Shown: positions 52,768 to 61,689, counted from the first letter of the stretch. The stretch: DNA of 64,000 nucleotides from Ottowia flava (GCF_042680565.1 NZ_JBHUEJ010000002.1:111377-175376); one strand, 5' to 3'. Notes: generated from the letters alone by a model not told the origin. Translations and numbers: made by a program.

Positions 52768-52798
52768 CGGCGCCCCAGCTGCGATCACTGGGGCGCCG
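52768..52798 (+). terminator. Hairpin after the FtsX-type permease gene
   Basis: CGGCGCCCCAG (52768-52778) and CTGGGGCGCCG (52788-52798) form a perfect 11-bp stem with a 9-nt loop, 4 bp after the stop. No T-run follows. Confidence 0.6.
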
Positions 52799-52901
52799 TG
52801 CGCGGTGTGGCGTGTTCGCACCCTGGCGGGAGTCGGCGCCCTGACCCTCCCGGGCACGCCGCGGCTCGCCAAGCCGGGTTGTTCTGTTCAGCCCATCTGA
52901 A

Positions 52902-52962
52902 GCTAACGAATAAATAGCTATGCGCGTAGGTGGTTGTAGGGCGAACGCTGTTTTTATTTCCA
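52902..52962 (+). repeat. Dispersed 60-66 bp element, copy 15 (intergenic)
   Basis: GCTAACGAATAAATAGCTA, TGCGCGTAGGTGG, TTGTAGGGC, CTGTTTTTATTTCCAAT. It lies in the 385-bp gap between the permease and the nucleotidase genes; the rest of that gap shows no gene. Confidence 0.85.
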
Positions 52963-53148
52963 ATCGCTTTTAGAGGCGCGTGAGGGTGGCCGCGCCGACG
53001 CGCGCCATTCGGTGCAGAAGCAAGACCGCAGACCAGCGCCTCGACGCACGTGTCATCACCGGTTACACGGTCGCTGCGCCGTTTCAACGCGCTGTCACAT
53101 GGCCCGTCCAGCATCCTGCGGTTGCTTCAAACCATGGATGCGTGTCGC

Positions 53149-55272
53149 ATGTCACAGCTGATTTCTTTTTCTCTCGGCCGTCTCGCGCTGGCCAGCCTGC
53201 TGGCCATTGGCCTCGTTGCGTGTGGCGGCAGTGACGACGACGATTCGTCCGGCTCGTCCCAGAACGCCACGGCGCAGCTGGCGCTGCTGGAAACGACCGA
53301 CCTGCACTACTACGCGCGCAGCTACAACTACTACTCGGACAAGGCCGACAACACCGTTGGCCTGGAGCGCACCGCCACGTTGATTCACCAGGCGCGCCAG
53401 GAGTTCGCCAACACGCTGCTGGTCGACAACGGCGACACCATCCAGGGCACGGTGCTGGGCACGTACGAGGCGCAGGTCGCGCCGATTCCCGCCTCGCAGC
53501 AGCTGACGATGTACAAGGCGATGGCCACGCTGAAGTACGACGCGGGCACGCTGGGCAACCACGAATTCAACTTCGGGCTGCCGTACCTCAGCCAGATCCT
53601 GGGCGGCGGCCTGGATGTGGCCGGTGTCGATCCGAAGATCGGCAGCAAGGACAAAGGCCCGGGCTTTCCCATCGTCACGGCCAACGTCACCAGCCTGAAG
53701 TCGGGCAAGCCGCTGGTCGACCCCTACGTCATCCTGGAGCGCAAGCTGACCGTGACCCAGGCCGACGGCAAGCCCGGCACGCTGCCGATCAAGATCGGCG
53801 TGATCGGCATCACCACGCCCGGCATCTTGAACTGGGACAAGGACAAATTGGACGGTAAGGTCAGCACGCAGGACGGGGTGGAAACCGCCAGGAAATACGT
53901 GCCCGAGGTGCGTGCCAAGGGCGCTGACCTGGTCTTCGTACTGCTGCACGGCGGCATGAGCGCCAACGGCTATTCGCAGGGCATGGAGAACCCGGGCTTC
54001 TACATCACCAAGGACGTGCCAGGCATCGACGGCATCGTCATGGGGCATGAGCACAACACCTTCCCCGACCGCGGCGCTACACCGGCCTACAAGTTCGCGG
54101 GTGCCGACAACGCCAAGGGCGCCGTCAATGGCGTGCCGGCCGTCATGGCCAGCTCGTGGGGCAAGGCGCTGGGCGTCATCAACTACGCGCTGCAGTGGAA
54201 CGCCGGCACCAAGAAGTGGTCGATCGACCGCGCCAAGACCGACGTGCAGGTGCGTACCACCCAGACCGGGCAGGGCCAGTTCGTCGCCCCGGACGCGGCC
54301 GTGGTCGCCGCCGTGCAGGCATTGCACGACAAGACCCGCGCCTACGTCGCCTCGCCCATCGGCAGCAGCGACTTTCGCCTGAGCTCGCTGTTCGCCGACG
54401 TGGGCGACGTGGGCGCGCTGCAGATCGTCAACCAGGCGCAGCAGGACCACGTGGCGCGCTACGTGCAGGCCAACCTGCCGCAGTACAAGGACCTGCCGGT
54501 GCTGTCCGTCACCGCGCCGTTCAAGGCCGGCTACGGCAACGCCAGTGATTACACCGACGTTAAGGCCGGTCAGCTGACGGTGGCCGCCGCGGCCGACCTG
54601 TACCTGTACGACAACAACACCATCAACGCTGTCAAGGTCAACGGCGCGCAGATCAAGCTGTGGTTGGAGAACGCGGCCAACCGCTTCAACCGGATCGACC
54701 CGGCCAAGACCGAGGACCAGTGGCTGATCAACGACAGCAAGACCGGCGTGCAACCCGGCAGCGCCTTCCCGGGCTACAACTTCGACGTGTTCACCTCGCC
54801 CGACATCGCGTACGAGATCGACGTGACCAAGCCGAAGTACAACGTCAACCAGCCGGTGGCGGGCGAAGAGCGCATCAGAAACCTGACCTACAAGGGCCAG
54901 CCGATCGACCCGGCACAGCAATTCATCGTCGCTACCAACAACTACCGTGCCAACAGCAGCGCGCCCTACATCCTGGGCACGGGCAAGACCTTCGACATCG
55001 TCTGGGCTTCGCCCGACGCCAACCGCGAGGTGGTGCTGAACTTCGCCAAGGCCAGCAAGAACGTCACGCGCGCGGCCAACGGCAGCACCAGCAGCTGGCG
55101 TTTCGCCAAGGCCACGACGGCGGGCAAGGTGCTGTTCAAGTCCGGCAAGGCCGAGTTGCAGGTGGCGCAGGACGCAGGCCTGGCCAACATCAGCTTGGAC
55201 AAGGCCGACGACACCGGCATCAACGGCGGCACCGGCAGCTATTCGGTGTACCGGATCGACCTGGGCAAGTGA
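53149..55272 (+). CDS. 2',3'-cyclic-nucleotide 2'-phosphodiesterase / 3'-nucleotidase (CpdB-like lipoprotein)
   Basis: ATG 53149 gives a lipoprotein signal (SLGRLALASLLAIGLVACGG, lipobox LVAC) followed by an Asp/Ser-rich spacer; the open frame extends upstream to 53050 without signal features. The 707-residue protein has the calcineurin-like metal motifs TTDLHYYAR, DNGDTIQGT, GNHEFNFGL, LLHGGMS and GHEHNTFPD, then a 5'-nucleotidase C-terminal domain with substrate-stacking residues (NNYRANSS). It would degrade cyclic and 3'-nucleotides in the periplasm. E. coli CpdB is soluble, not lipid-anchored. Confidence 0.9.
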   Translation: MSQLISFSLGRLALASLLAIGLVACGGSDDDDSSGSSQNATAQLALLETTDLHYYARSYNYYSDKADNTVGLERTATLIHQARQEFANTLLVDNGDTIQGTVLGTYEAQVAPIPASQQLTMYKAMATLKYDAGTLGNHEFNFGLPYLSQILGGGLDVAGVDPKIGSKDKGPGFPIVTANVTSLKSGKPLVDPYVILERKLTVTQADGKPGTLPIKIGVIGITTPGILNWDKDKLDGKVSTQDGVETARKYVPEVRAKGADLVFVLLHGGMSANGYSQGMENPGFYITKDVPGIDGIVMGHEHNTFPDRGATPAYKFAGADNAKGAVNGVPAVMASSWGKALGVINYALQWNAGTKKWSIDRAKTDVQVRTTQTGQGQFVAPDAAVVAAVQALHDKTRAYVASPIGSSDFRLSSLFADVGDVGALQIVNQAQQDHVARYVQANLPQYKDLPVLSVTAPFKAGYGNASDYTDVKAGQLTVAAAADLYLYDNNTINAVKVNGAQIKLWLENAANRFNRIDPAKTEDQWLINDSKTGVQPGSAFPGYNFDVFTSPDIAYEIDVTKPKYNVNQPVAGEERIRNLTYKGQPIDPAQQFIVATNNYRANSSAPYILGTGKTFDIVWASPDANREVVLNFAKASKNVTRAANGSTSSWRFAKATTAGKVLFKSGKAELQVAQDAGLANISLDKADDTGINGGTGSYSVYRIDLGK

Positions 55273-55368
55273 GCTCGCGCGGGCGCGGCTGGAACGGCTG
55301 CGCCGTGCGTTGGCTGCCCGGGAAGCTGCGGACGCACGACGTCGGCAGCTTGCGTTGAACTTTGTCGC

Positions 55369-55432
55369 GCTACAAAAAAAGAAGCTGTCTGCGCAGATGG
55401 ATGTAGCGCGACAGCCGATTTTTGCTTGAAAT
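55369..55432 (+). repeat. Dispersed 60-66 bp element, copy 16 (intergenic)
   Basis: GCTACAAAAAAAGAAGCTG, TCTGCGCAGATGG, ATGTAGCGC, CCGATTTTTGCTTGAAAT. One of the best-conserved copies, between the nucleotidase and patatin genes. Confidence 0.92.
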
Positions 55433-55562
55433 CAGGTCACGGCCTGGGCAACCAGCGGTAGAGGGGCGTTGCCCCCAAATTAGAGTCCGCACTCTGTAGG
55501 TCGGGACCGCGTCCGCGACCAACGGGGCGGGCAGCGTCATGGTGCTGTGGTTCACTTGGCGG

Positions 55563-56759
55563 ATGGCCGATTCGGACAACACCAAGACGCTGCAACTGGC
55601 CCTGCAAGGCGGCGGCGCGCACGGTGCGTTCACCTGGGGCGTGCTCGATACCTTGCTGCTGGACGGGCGCGTGCGCTTTGGCGCCATCAGCGGCACCAGT
55701 GCAGGCGCCGTCAACGCCGTCGCACTGGCGCACGGCTGGGCCACGGCGCTGGCCGCGGGTGACGACCCGGCCGAAGGCGCGCGCGCGGCGCTGGCGCACG
55801 TGTGGCGCAAAGTGATGGGCATGGGCGCGATGAGCGAGAGCGCCTCGCGTATGGCGCGGCTCGTGATGGGCGCGCTGCCCAGCGCGTGGGGACGCTTTTC
55901 GCCCTACCAGACCAACCCGCTGGACATCAACCCGCTGCGCCAGCTGATCGCCGAGACGATCGACTTCGACCGGATTGGCCGGCTCAAGTCGCCGCGCGTG
56001 TTTGTCGCCGCGACCGACGTCGAGACGGGGCGCGCCGCCATCTTCAGCGGCCGGCGCCTGACGGCGCAGGCGGTGATGGCGTCGGCCTGTCTGCCGCAGC
56101 TGTTTCAGGCGCCGGAGATCAACGGCAAGCTGTACTGGGACGGCGGTTACGCCAGCAACCCGGCACTGGGCCCGTTGGTGGAATCGGGTGAAAGCCAGGA
56201 CATCCTGCTGGTGCAGATCAACCCGTTGCGCCGCCCGGGCAAGCCCACCACCATGGCCGAGATCACCGACCGCGTGAACGACCTGACCTTCAACGCCAGT
56301 CTGATCGCCCAGATGCGCACCATTGCCTTGGTCAATGAAATGGTGGCCAGCGGCATCGCGCGCCCGGGCCTCAAGCCGATCCACGTGCACCGCATCGACG
56401 GTGGCAAGGTGCTGGCCGACATGCCCGCGGCCAGCAAGATCACGCCCCAACCGGCCACGCTGGAGCAGCTGTTCGCCATCGGCCAGGAAAGCGCCACGCG
56501 GTGGCTGCGCAAGCACTTGGACGCGGTGGGCGAGCGCAGCACCGTCCACCTGCACCGCGACTACGGCGATCCGCTGAAACTGGACTTCGAGATGCCCGAT
56601 GAGGAGTCTGAAGCGCCCGTTGCCGAGCCTGTCGAGCCGGCGCCCGATCTGACACGCTTTCGCTGGACGCCAGAAGCCCAGGCCGACGCCGCGCGCGAGG
56701 CCGATGCGGCCACGCAGGCCGCCTCCAGCGCACATGGGCCCCGCGGTGACGGTGGCTAA
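55563..56759 (+). CDS. Patatin-like phospholipase
   Basis: ATG 55563 is used (the frame is open from 55539). The 398-residue protein has the patatin catalytic elements: oxyanion loop QGGGAHGAFTWG at residues about 15-26, nucleophile GTSAGAV, and the DGG motif in LYWDGGYASNP giving a Ser-Asp dyad. It hydrolyses lipid acyl chains. The C-terminal 60 residues are acidic and alanine-rich and probably disordered. No signal peptide is visible. Confidence 0.88.
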   Translation: MADSDNTKTLQLALQGGGAHGAFTWGVLDTLLLDGRVRFGAISGTSAGAVNAVALAHGWATALAAGDDPAEGARAALAHVWRKVMGMGAMSESASRMARLVMGALPSAWGRFSPYQTNPLDINPLRQLIAETIDFDRIGRLKSPRVFVAATDVETGRAAIFSGRRLTAQAVMASACLPQLFQAPEINGKLYWDGGYASNPALGPLVESGESQDILLVQINPLRRPGKPTTMAEITDRVNDLTFNASLIAQMRTIALVNEMVASGIARPGLKPIHVHRIDGGKVLADMPAASKITPQPATLEQLFAIGQESATRWLRKHLDAVGERSTVHLHRDYGDPLKLDFEMPDEESEAPVAEPVEPAPDLTRFRWTPEAQADAAREADAATQAASSAHGPRGDGG

Positions 56760-56792
56760 GACCGCGCGGCGGGCAAGGACGCGCCCGACGCC

Positions 56793-56798
56793 TAGAAT
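56793..56798 (+). promoter_or_regulatory. -10 element TAGAAT upstream of the truncated hemoglobin gene
   Basis: TAGAAT lies 75 bp before the likely TTG start. The leader between them is almost entirely dispersed-repeat copy 17. Confidence 0.4.
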
Positions 56799-56815
56799 GA
56801 AGGCTTTGCGCACAT

Positions 56816-56881
56816 GCTATGCATTGAGTAGCTGATTGCGCTGATCCATCAAGGGCTGGAGGCGGATTTGTCTGAGGAAAT
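56816..56881 (+). repeat. Dispersed element, copy 17 (leader and start of hemoglobin gene)
   Basis: GCTATGCATTGAGTAGCTG, ATTGCGCTGATCCATC, AAGGGCTGGAGG, CGGATTTGTCTGAGGAAAT. It carries the only plausible start codon (TTG 56868) of the hemoglobin frame. Confidence 0.88.
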
Positions 56882-57278
56882 TGGTGCAGCGACAGAGCAG
56901 CTCACGCCGTTCGAGCAGATCGGCGGCGAGCCCGCCGTGCACGCGCTGGTCGAGCGCTTTTACGACCTGATGGACCTGGAGCCCGGCTACGCCGCGCTGC
57001 GTGCCACGCACGGCAGCACGCTGGCCGATGCGCGGCAAAAGCTGTTCTGGTTTCTGTGCGGCTGGCTGGGCGGGCCCGACCACTATGTCGAGCGCTTCGG
57101 CCACCCGCGCCTGCGCATGCGGCACATGCCGTTTTCCATTGGCGTGCTGGAGCGCGACCAGTGGCTGGCCTGCATGGACCAAGCCATGGGCGAAACCGAT
57201 GTGCCCGCGCCGCTGCGCGAACGGCTGCGCGGCAGCTTCTTCCAGACGGCGGACTGGATGCGCAACCGTGGCGTCTGA
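56868..57278 (+). CDS. Group II truncated hemoglobin
   Basis: The 136-residue protein has the 2-on-2 globin pattern: FEQIGGEPAVHALVERFYDLM with B10 tyrosine, LFWFLCGWLGGPDHYVERFG, proximal histidine in RLRMRHMPFSI, and the conserved tryptophan in RDQWLACMDQAM. Group II proteins bind O2 or NO and often aid stress defence. The frame is closed by TAG at 56829, and TTG 56868, inside the dispersed repeat, is the only start before the conserved region. The stop overlaps the MFS gene start. Confidence 0.88.
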   Translation: MSEEIGAATEQLTPFEQIGGEPAVHALVERFYDLMDLEPGYAALRATHGSTLADARQKLFWFLCGWLGGPDHYVERFGHPRLRMRHMPFSIGVLERDQWLACMDQAMGETDVPAPLRERLRGSFFQTADWMRNRGV

Positions 57279-58521
57279 GGCGCCCGCCGCCGCGCCGGCA
57301 GCGCCCAGTGCGCTGTGGACCCTGATCGTCACCACCGCCATCCAGGCCATCGCGTCGATGGGCATGTTCACGCTGCCCGCCATGGCGCCCGCGGCGGCCG
57401 GCGCGCTGGGCGTGTCGAGCGCACTGGTGGGCGTCTACGTCGCGCTGTGCTATCTGGCGGCGATGGTCTTCAGCCTGCTGGGCGGGCCGATGGTGCAGCG
57501 CATGGGCGCCATCCGCGCCAGCCAGGTCGGGCTGTTGATGAGCACGGCAGGCCTGCTGCTCAGCGCCAGCGGCTGGCTGCCGCTGCTGGTGCCGGGCGCG
57601 CTCCTGCTGGGCGCGGGCTACGGGCCGATCAACCCGGGCAGTTCGCACCTGCTGGCGCGCACCACGCCCGCGCACCGCATGTCGCTGGTGTTTTCCATCA
57701 AGCAGACGGGCGTGCCGCTGGGCGGCATGCTGGCCGGTGCGCTGGTGCCGGGCTCGGCGCTGGCGGCAGGCTGGCAGATGACGCTGGTCTTCGTGGCGCT
57801 GGCCTGCGCTGGCTGTGCGCTGCTGGCGCAGCCGTTGCGCGCACCGCTCGATACCGACCGGCAACCCGGCCGCCCGCTGGTGCTGGCCACGCTGTTCGAG
57901 CCGCTGCGCCTGGTGGCGCGCCACCGCTCGCTGACGGTGTTGGCGGCGGTGTCGTTCCTGTATTCGGCGGTGCAGATTTCGACCACGTCCTACCTCGTCA
58001 CCTACCTGCACGACGTGCTGGGCATGACGCTCCTCGCCGCCGGTGCCGCGCTGGCGGTGGCGCAGTTCGCGGGGGTGTTCGCACGCGTCGGCTGGGGTGT
58101 GGTGGCCGACCGCGGCCTGGGCCCGCGCAACACGTTGATCCTGCTGTCGGCGTTGATGACGCTCAGCTGCGTGGGTGTGGCCGTGCTGCAAACCGGGTGG
58201 CCCACGCTGGCAGTGTGGGCCGTGGTGGCGCTGCTGGGCGCATCAGGCATCGGCTGGAACGGCGTGTACCTGGCGGCAGTGGCGCGCCAGGCGCCGCCCG
58301 GGCAGGCCAGCGTGGCCACCGGCGGCACGCTGATGTTCACCTTCTTCGGGGTGGTGGCCGGCGCGCCCGCCTTCGGCGCGATGGCCTCGGCCACCGGCAG
58401 CTACCGCATCGCCTTCGCCGCGCTGACCGTGCCGGCCGCGCTGGCGCTGATCCTGCTGATCTGGCGCGCACTTCAGGTGCGGCGAGAAACCTTCATCAAG
58501 AACGAAATTGCTCCCAAATAG
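57268..58521 (+). CDS. MFS transporter
   Basis: GTG 57268 overlaps the hemoglobin stop (57276-57278) and gives a 417-residue protein with about twelve membrane helices. The segment YVALCYLAAMVFSLLGGPMV and the loop after helix 2 (QRMGAIRASQVGL) fit the major facilitator motif A position, and VFSIKQTGVPLGGML recalls the CynX/NimT branch. Substrate unknown. Its stop (TAG) is inside dispersed-repeat copy 19, which therefore encodes the last four codons. Confidence 0.85.
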   Translation: MASEAPAAAPAAPSALWTLIVTTAIQAIASMGMFTLPAMAPAAAGALGVSSALVGVYVALCYLAAMVFSLLGGPMVQRMGAIRASQVGLLMSTAGLLLSASGWLPLLVPGALLLGAGYGPINPGSSHLLARTTPAHRMSLVFSIKQTGVPLGGMLAGALVPGSALAAGWQMTLVFVALACAGCALLAQPLRAPLDTDRQPGRPLVLATLFEPLRLVARHRSLTVLAAVSFLYSAVQISTTSYLVTYLHDVLGMTLLAAGAALAVAQFAGVFARVGWGVVADRGLGPRNTLILLSALMTLSCVGVAVLQTGWPTLAVWAVVALLGASGIGWNGVYLAAVARQAPPGQASVATGGTLMFTFFGVVAGAPAFGAMASATGSYRIAFAALTVPAALALILLIWRALQVRRETFIKNEIAPK

Positions 58522-58571
58522 AGAGCTCTCTGCGCTTGCTGCGCATGGGCTACAGCCACTATTTTCTTGAA
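58510..58571 (+). repeat. Dispersed element, copy 19 (contains the MFS stop)
   Basis: GCTCCCAAATAGAGAGCTC, TCTGCGCTTGC, TGGGCTACAGCC, CTATTTTCTTGAAT. The AAATAG of the left motif is the MFS stop. Confidence 0.8.
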
Positions 58572-58587
58572 TGAACGCAGGGACAAG

Positions 58588-59235
58588 CTACGTCCGCCCA
58601 GGACTCGCCAGCAGCACCAGCACGGCGCCCGCACCGCCTTCCAGCGGCTTGGCCTGCACGAAGGCCAGCACCTCCTTTTTCTGGATCAGCCAGCCGTGGA
58701 CCTTGGCTTTGAGCACCGGTGTGCGCCCGGGCGAGCCCAGGCCCTTGCCGTGCACCACACGCACGCAGCGCACGCCTGCGCGCTGCGCCTCGCGCAGGAA
58801 CTGGCCCAGCGCCTCGCGTGCTTCGTCGGTGCGCAACCCATGCAGATCGATCTGCCGCTGCACCGCCCAGTGTCCGCGCCGCAGTTTGGCTGTCACGTCC
58901 GGGCCAACGCCTGGCCGGCTGTAGCTTAGGTCGCCATCGACGTGCAACAGTGTGCTGGTGTCAAACTCATCGGACAGCGACTCGCGCAACACGGCCTGTT
59001 CGTCGATCTGGCGCTGGCGTGGTTCAGGCGGCGTTGCCGCCGGCGTGTGCAGTACGCGGCCGTGGGCGCGCAGCGGCTGGGTAGGACCGACGGCGCGCGC
59101 GAACAGGGTCTGTTCGGCACGTGCCTGGCGCTCGGCTTGGGCGCGGCGCGCGGCTTCGGCCGCGGCCTGCTCGCGCGCCTGCGCCATTTGCGCCTTGATC
59201 AGCTTCAGGTCCTGCAGTGACCGCGCCTTCACCAC
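58588..59235 (-). CDS. Smr-domain protein (MutS2-like small nuclease domain)
   Basis: The 215-residue protein starts with a charged helical region rich in alanine, glutamine and arginine (KAQMAQAREQAAAEAARRAQ) and ends with an Smr domain: QIDLHGLRTDEAREALGQFL with the D-L-H-G motif, and RVVHGKGLGSPG. Smr domains nick DNA or RNA with structure specificity; the E. coli homologue SmrB cuts mRNA at stalled ribosomes. It overlaps the end of the radC gene by 7 bp. Confidence 0.88.
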   Translation of the reverse strand: MVKARSLQDLKLIKAQMAQAREQAAAEAARRAQAERQARAEQTLFARAVGPTQPLRAHGRVLHTPAATPPEPRQRQIDEQAVLRESLSDEFDTSTLLHVDGDLSYSRPGVGPDVTAKLRRGHWAVQRQIDLHGLRTDEAREALGQFLREAQRAGVRCVRVVHGKGLGSPGRTPVLKAKVHGWLIQKKEVLAFVQAKPLEGGAGAVLVLLASPGRT

Positions 59236-59906
59236 GGGCCTTGCTCCGCCATCGACAGCGCCTGGCCTGGCCCCACGATGACGTGGTCCAGCACGCGCAC
59301 GTCGAGCAGTGCCAGCGCGGTCTTAAGCGTTTGCGTCAGCACCTCGTCGGCGCGGCTGGGCGTGACGCTGCCGCTGGGGTGGTTGTGCGCCAGCACGACG
59401 GCCGCGGCGTGGTGGTGCAGGGCGCGCAGGGCGACTTCGCGCGGGTACACGCTGGTTTGGCCCAGCGTGCCGCGAAACAGCTCTTCCAGCGCAATCAGCC
59501 GGTGCTGGCTGTCCAGAAACAGCACGGCAAACACCTCGTGCGGGCGCTGGCCCAGGTGCAGCTGCACGTAGTCCTTGACCGCGGTGGGCGATTCGAACAC
59601 CGGGCGCGTGCGCAGCTGCTCGGCCAGCGCGCGGCGGGCGAGTTCCAGCACCGCCATTAATTCGGCACGTTTGGCGCTGCCGCCCAGGCCCTTGACGCGC
59701 TTGAGATCGTTGGCGCTGGCGTGCAGCAGGCCCGCCAGGCCGCTAAAGGCGTCCAACACTTCCTGCGCCATCTGCAAGACCCCGCGCCCCGCCGTGCCGG
59801 TGCGCAGCAGCAGCGCCAGCAGCTCGGCATCGGACAGCGCGCCGGGACCGCGCGCGAGCAGCTTCTCGCGCGGGCGCGCGTCGGGCGGAAGGTCTTTCAA
59901 CGTCAT
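59229..59906 (-). CDS. radC: RadC family JAB-domain protein
   Basis: The 225-residue protein has an N-terminal helix-hairpin-helix region (LKRVKGLGGSAKRAELMAVL) and the JAB/MPN core with FLDSQHRLIALEELFRGT and the metal motif HNHPSGSVTPSRAD. RadC proteins are common and of uncertain function; a repair role was not confirmed. It is divergent from fkpB. Confidence 0.92.
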   Translation of the reverse strand: MTLKDLPPDARPREKLLARGPGALSDAELLALLLRTGTAGRGVLQMAQEVLDAFSGLAGLLHASANDLKRVKGLGGSAKRAELMAVLELARRALAEQLRTRPVFESPTAVKDYVQLHLGQRPHEVFAVLFLDSQHRLIALEELFRGTLGQTSVYPREVALRALHHHAAAVVLAHNHPSGSVTPSRADEVLTQTLKTALALLDVRVLDHVIVGPGQALSMAEQGPW

Positions 59907-59962
59907 GACCGGGTCAACGCCGGGGGTTTCCTACAATCCGGAGCAGTTTATCTGGGACGTTT

Positions 59963-60406
59963 ATGACCACCGTCGAACCGGGCTCCTTTCTCACGTTGCA
60001 TTACCGTCTGGCCGGCCCACAGGGCGATGTCGTCAGCACCTTCGGCGGCAAACCGGCCACGCTGACACTGGGTGCGGGTGAGCTGTCGCCCGCCATGGAA
60101 GAGCGCCTGATCGGCCTGGAAGAGGGCGCCCACGCCAGCTTTGACCTGCCGGGCGGCGCCGCCTTTGGCGAGCGCAACCCGGACATGGTCCAGTGGTTAG
60201 CCCGCCGCGAACTGGACAGCATGGGCGATCCGAACGAGCGGTACGAGATCGGTGACGTGGTGCAACTGCCCACGCCCGACGGCCAAGGCCAGTTTGCCGG
60301 CGTGGTGCAGGCCGTGCGCGACGACGGCGCGCTGCGCCTGGACTTCAACCACCCGCTGGCCGGCCAGCCGGTGACGTTTGAAGTGCAGATCATCGGGGTG
60401 CTGTGA
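59963..60406 (+). CDS. fkpB: FKBP-type peptidyl-prolyl isomerase SlpA/FkpB
   Basis: The 147-residue protein has the short FKBP of the SlyD/SlpA group with an inserted flap: FLTLHYRLAGPQGDVVSTF, LSPAMEERLIGLEEGAHASF and a C-terminal MVQWLARRELD-VGDVVQLP-type domain. It catalyses proline isomerisation and acts as a chaperone. The fkpB-ispH order is conserved across proteobacteria, and here GTGA overlaps the next start. TACAAT at 59932-59937 is a candidate -10. Confidence 0.9.
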   Translation: MTTVEPGSFLTLHYRLAGPQGDVVSTFGGKPATLTLGAGELSPAMEERLIGLEEGAHASFDLPGGAAFGERNPDMVQWLARRELDSMGDPNERYEIGDVVQLPTPDGQGQFAGVVQAVRDDGALRLDFNHPLAGQPVTFEVQIIGVL

Positions 60407-60408
60407 AC

Positions 60409-61476
60409 ATGTCAGACGCGACCAACTTCCCGCCTTCGCCGCCGGACCACCCCAAGGCGAAGGCAGGCCCCGCGGGGGGCAGCGCAGACACGCCAATGCG
60501 GAGCGTGGGGGCGGGTGCAGACATTGTTTTGGCCGAGCCGCGCGGCTTCTGCGCCGGCGTGGACCGCGCCATCGAAATCGTCGAACGCGCGCTAGCCAAG
60601 TTTGGCGCGCCGATCTACGTGCGCCACGAGATCGTGCACAACACCTACGTCGTCAACGACCTGAAGGCCAAGGGCGCGATCTTCATCGAAGAGCTGGCCG
60701 ACGTGCCGCCGGGCGCCACGCTGGTGTTCAGCGCGCATGGCGTGCCCAAGGCCGTCGAACGCGAGGCCGAGGCGCGCGGCTTTCAGGTGTTCGATGCGAC
60801 CTGCCCGCTGGTCAGCAAGGTGCACGTCGAAGTGGCCAAGCTGCGCCGTGAAGGCTACGAATTCATCATGATCGGCCACAAGGGCCACCCCGAGGTTGAA
60901 GGCACCATGGGCCAGCTGGACGACGGCATCCACCTGGTCGAAGACGTGGAAGACGTGGCACGGATCCAGCCCGCCCAGGAGGCGCTGCTGGCCGTGGTGA
61001 CGCAGACCACGCTGAGCGTGGACGACGCAGCCGAGATCACCGCCGCCGTGAAGGCGCGCTTTCCGCAGGTGCGCGAGCCCAAGCAGCAAGACATTTGTTA
61101 CGCCACCCAGAACCGTCAGGACGCGGTCAAGCTGCTGTCGCCACAGGTCGACGTGGTCATCGTCGTCGGCAGCCCGACCAGCAGCAACAGCAACCGCCTG
61201 CGTGAAGTCGCCAAGAAGCTGGGAACCGCCGCCTACATGATCGACAGCGCGGATGAGCTGCAGGCCGAATGGGTCGAAGGTGCGCGCCACATTGGCCTCA
61301 CGGCGGGCGCGTCGGCCCCAGACATTCTGGTGCGCCAGGTGATCGAGCGGCTGCGCGCGCTGGGCGCGGTGTCGGTCCGGTCGCTCGCGGGGATCGAAGA
61401 GACGGTGAAATTCCCTCTGCCGAAAGGCCTGCGCTTGGACGGCGCGGCCGAGGTGAATCTGGAACATCTGCGCTGA
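60409..61476 (+). CDS. ispH: 4-hydroxy-3-methylbut-2-enyl diphosphate reductase
   Basis: The 355-residue enzyme of the MEP isoprenoid pathway makes IPP and DMAPP with a [4Fe-4S] cluster. The three cluster cysteines are in EPRGFCAGVDRA, DATCPLVSKVH and VVGSPTSSNSNR-adjacent PKQQDICYAT. Before the normal beginning (DIVLAEPRGFCAG) there are about 37 extra residues (from SDATNFPPSPPDHPKAKAGP on), encoded by a G/C-rich stretch at 60445-60513 that looks like a second repeat family. ATG 60409 or GTG 60403 is the start; ATG 60496 would give a near-normal length. Confidence 0.93.
   Translation: MSDATNFPPSPPDHPKAKAGPAGGSADTPMRSVGAGADIVLAEPRGFCAGVDRAIEIVERALAKFGAPIYVRHEIVHNTYVVNDLKAKGAIFIEELADVPPGATLVFSAHGVPKAVEREAEARGFQVFDATCPLVSKVHVEVAKLRREGYEFIMIGHKGHPEVEGTMGQLDDGIHLVEDVEDVARIQPAQEALLAVVTQTTLSVDDAAEITAAVKARFPQVREPKQQDICYATQNRQDAVKLLSPQVDVVIVVGSPTSSNSNRLREVAKKLGTAAYMIDSADELQAEWVEGARHIGLTAGASAPDILVRQVIERLRALGAVSVRSLAGIEETVKFPLPKGLRLDGAAEVNLEHLR
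60445..60513 (+). repeat. Candidate second repeat family (GGGGGGCAGCG type) in the ispH N-terminus
   Basis: CCCCGCGGGGGGCAGCGC and later GGAGCGTGGGGGCG resemble a G-rich repeat I recall from Comamonadaceae genomes. Only a weak partial match (GGGGGCAGCGCGCC near 9350) occurs elsewhere in this window, so the repeat assignment is tentative. Confidence 0.4.
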
Positions 61477-61515
61477 CGGGCGTGCCTTCGCGCAAGTCAC
61501 CATGCGCGGCGAAGC

Positions 61516-61579
61516 GCTATCAATAGAGAAGCTGACCGCGCAATCCCTTGCAGGGCCAGAGGCCGATTTCATTTGAAAT
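61516..61579 (+). repeat. Dispersed 60-66 bp element, copy 20 (intergenic)
   Basis: GCTATCAATAGAGAAGCTG, ACCGCGCAATCC, GCAGGGCCAGAGG, CCGATTTCATTTGAAAT. It lies between ispH and serS. Confidence 0.9.
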
Positions 61580-61689
61580 TAAGTTGTGTGGGCGTGCGCA
61601 GTTGTGCGCAGCTTGCGTGGTCCTGGCGCGCGATGGCGGTTGGCTCGGTAGCCCCGCCTGCGCCCGTGCCGCGCGGCGCGCCCGCCCAC

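Noticed and set aside
21680..61579. Dispersed element as a REP/BIME or transcription terminator family
   Set aside because: The consensus has only a short imperfect stem (GCTA/TAGC), no extended palindrome and no T-run, and many copies lie inside genes.
61590..61620. GTGCGCAG direct repeat before serS
   Set aside because: Two adjacent 8-base matches in GC-rich DNA are not enough to support a functional repeat.
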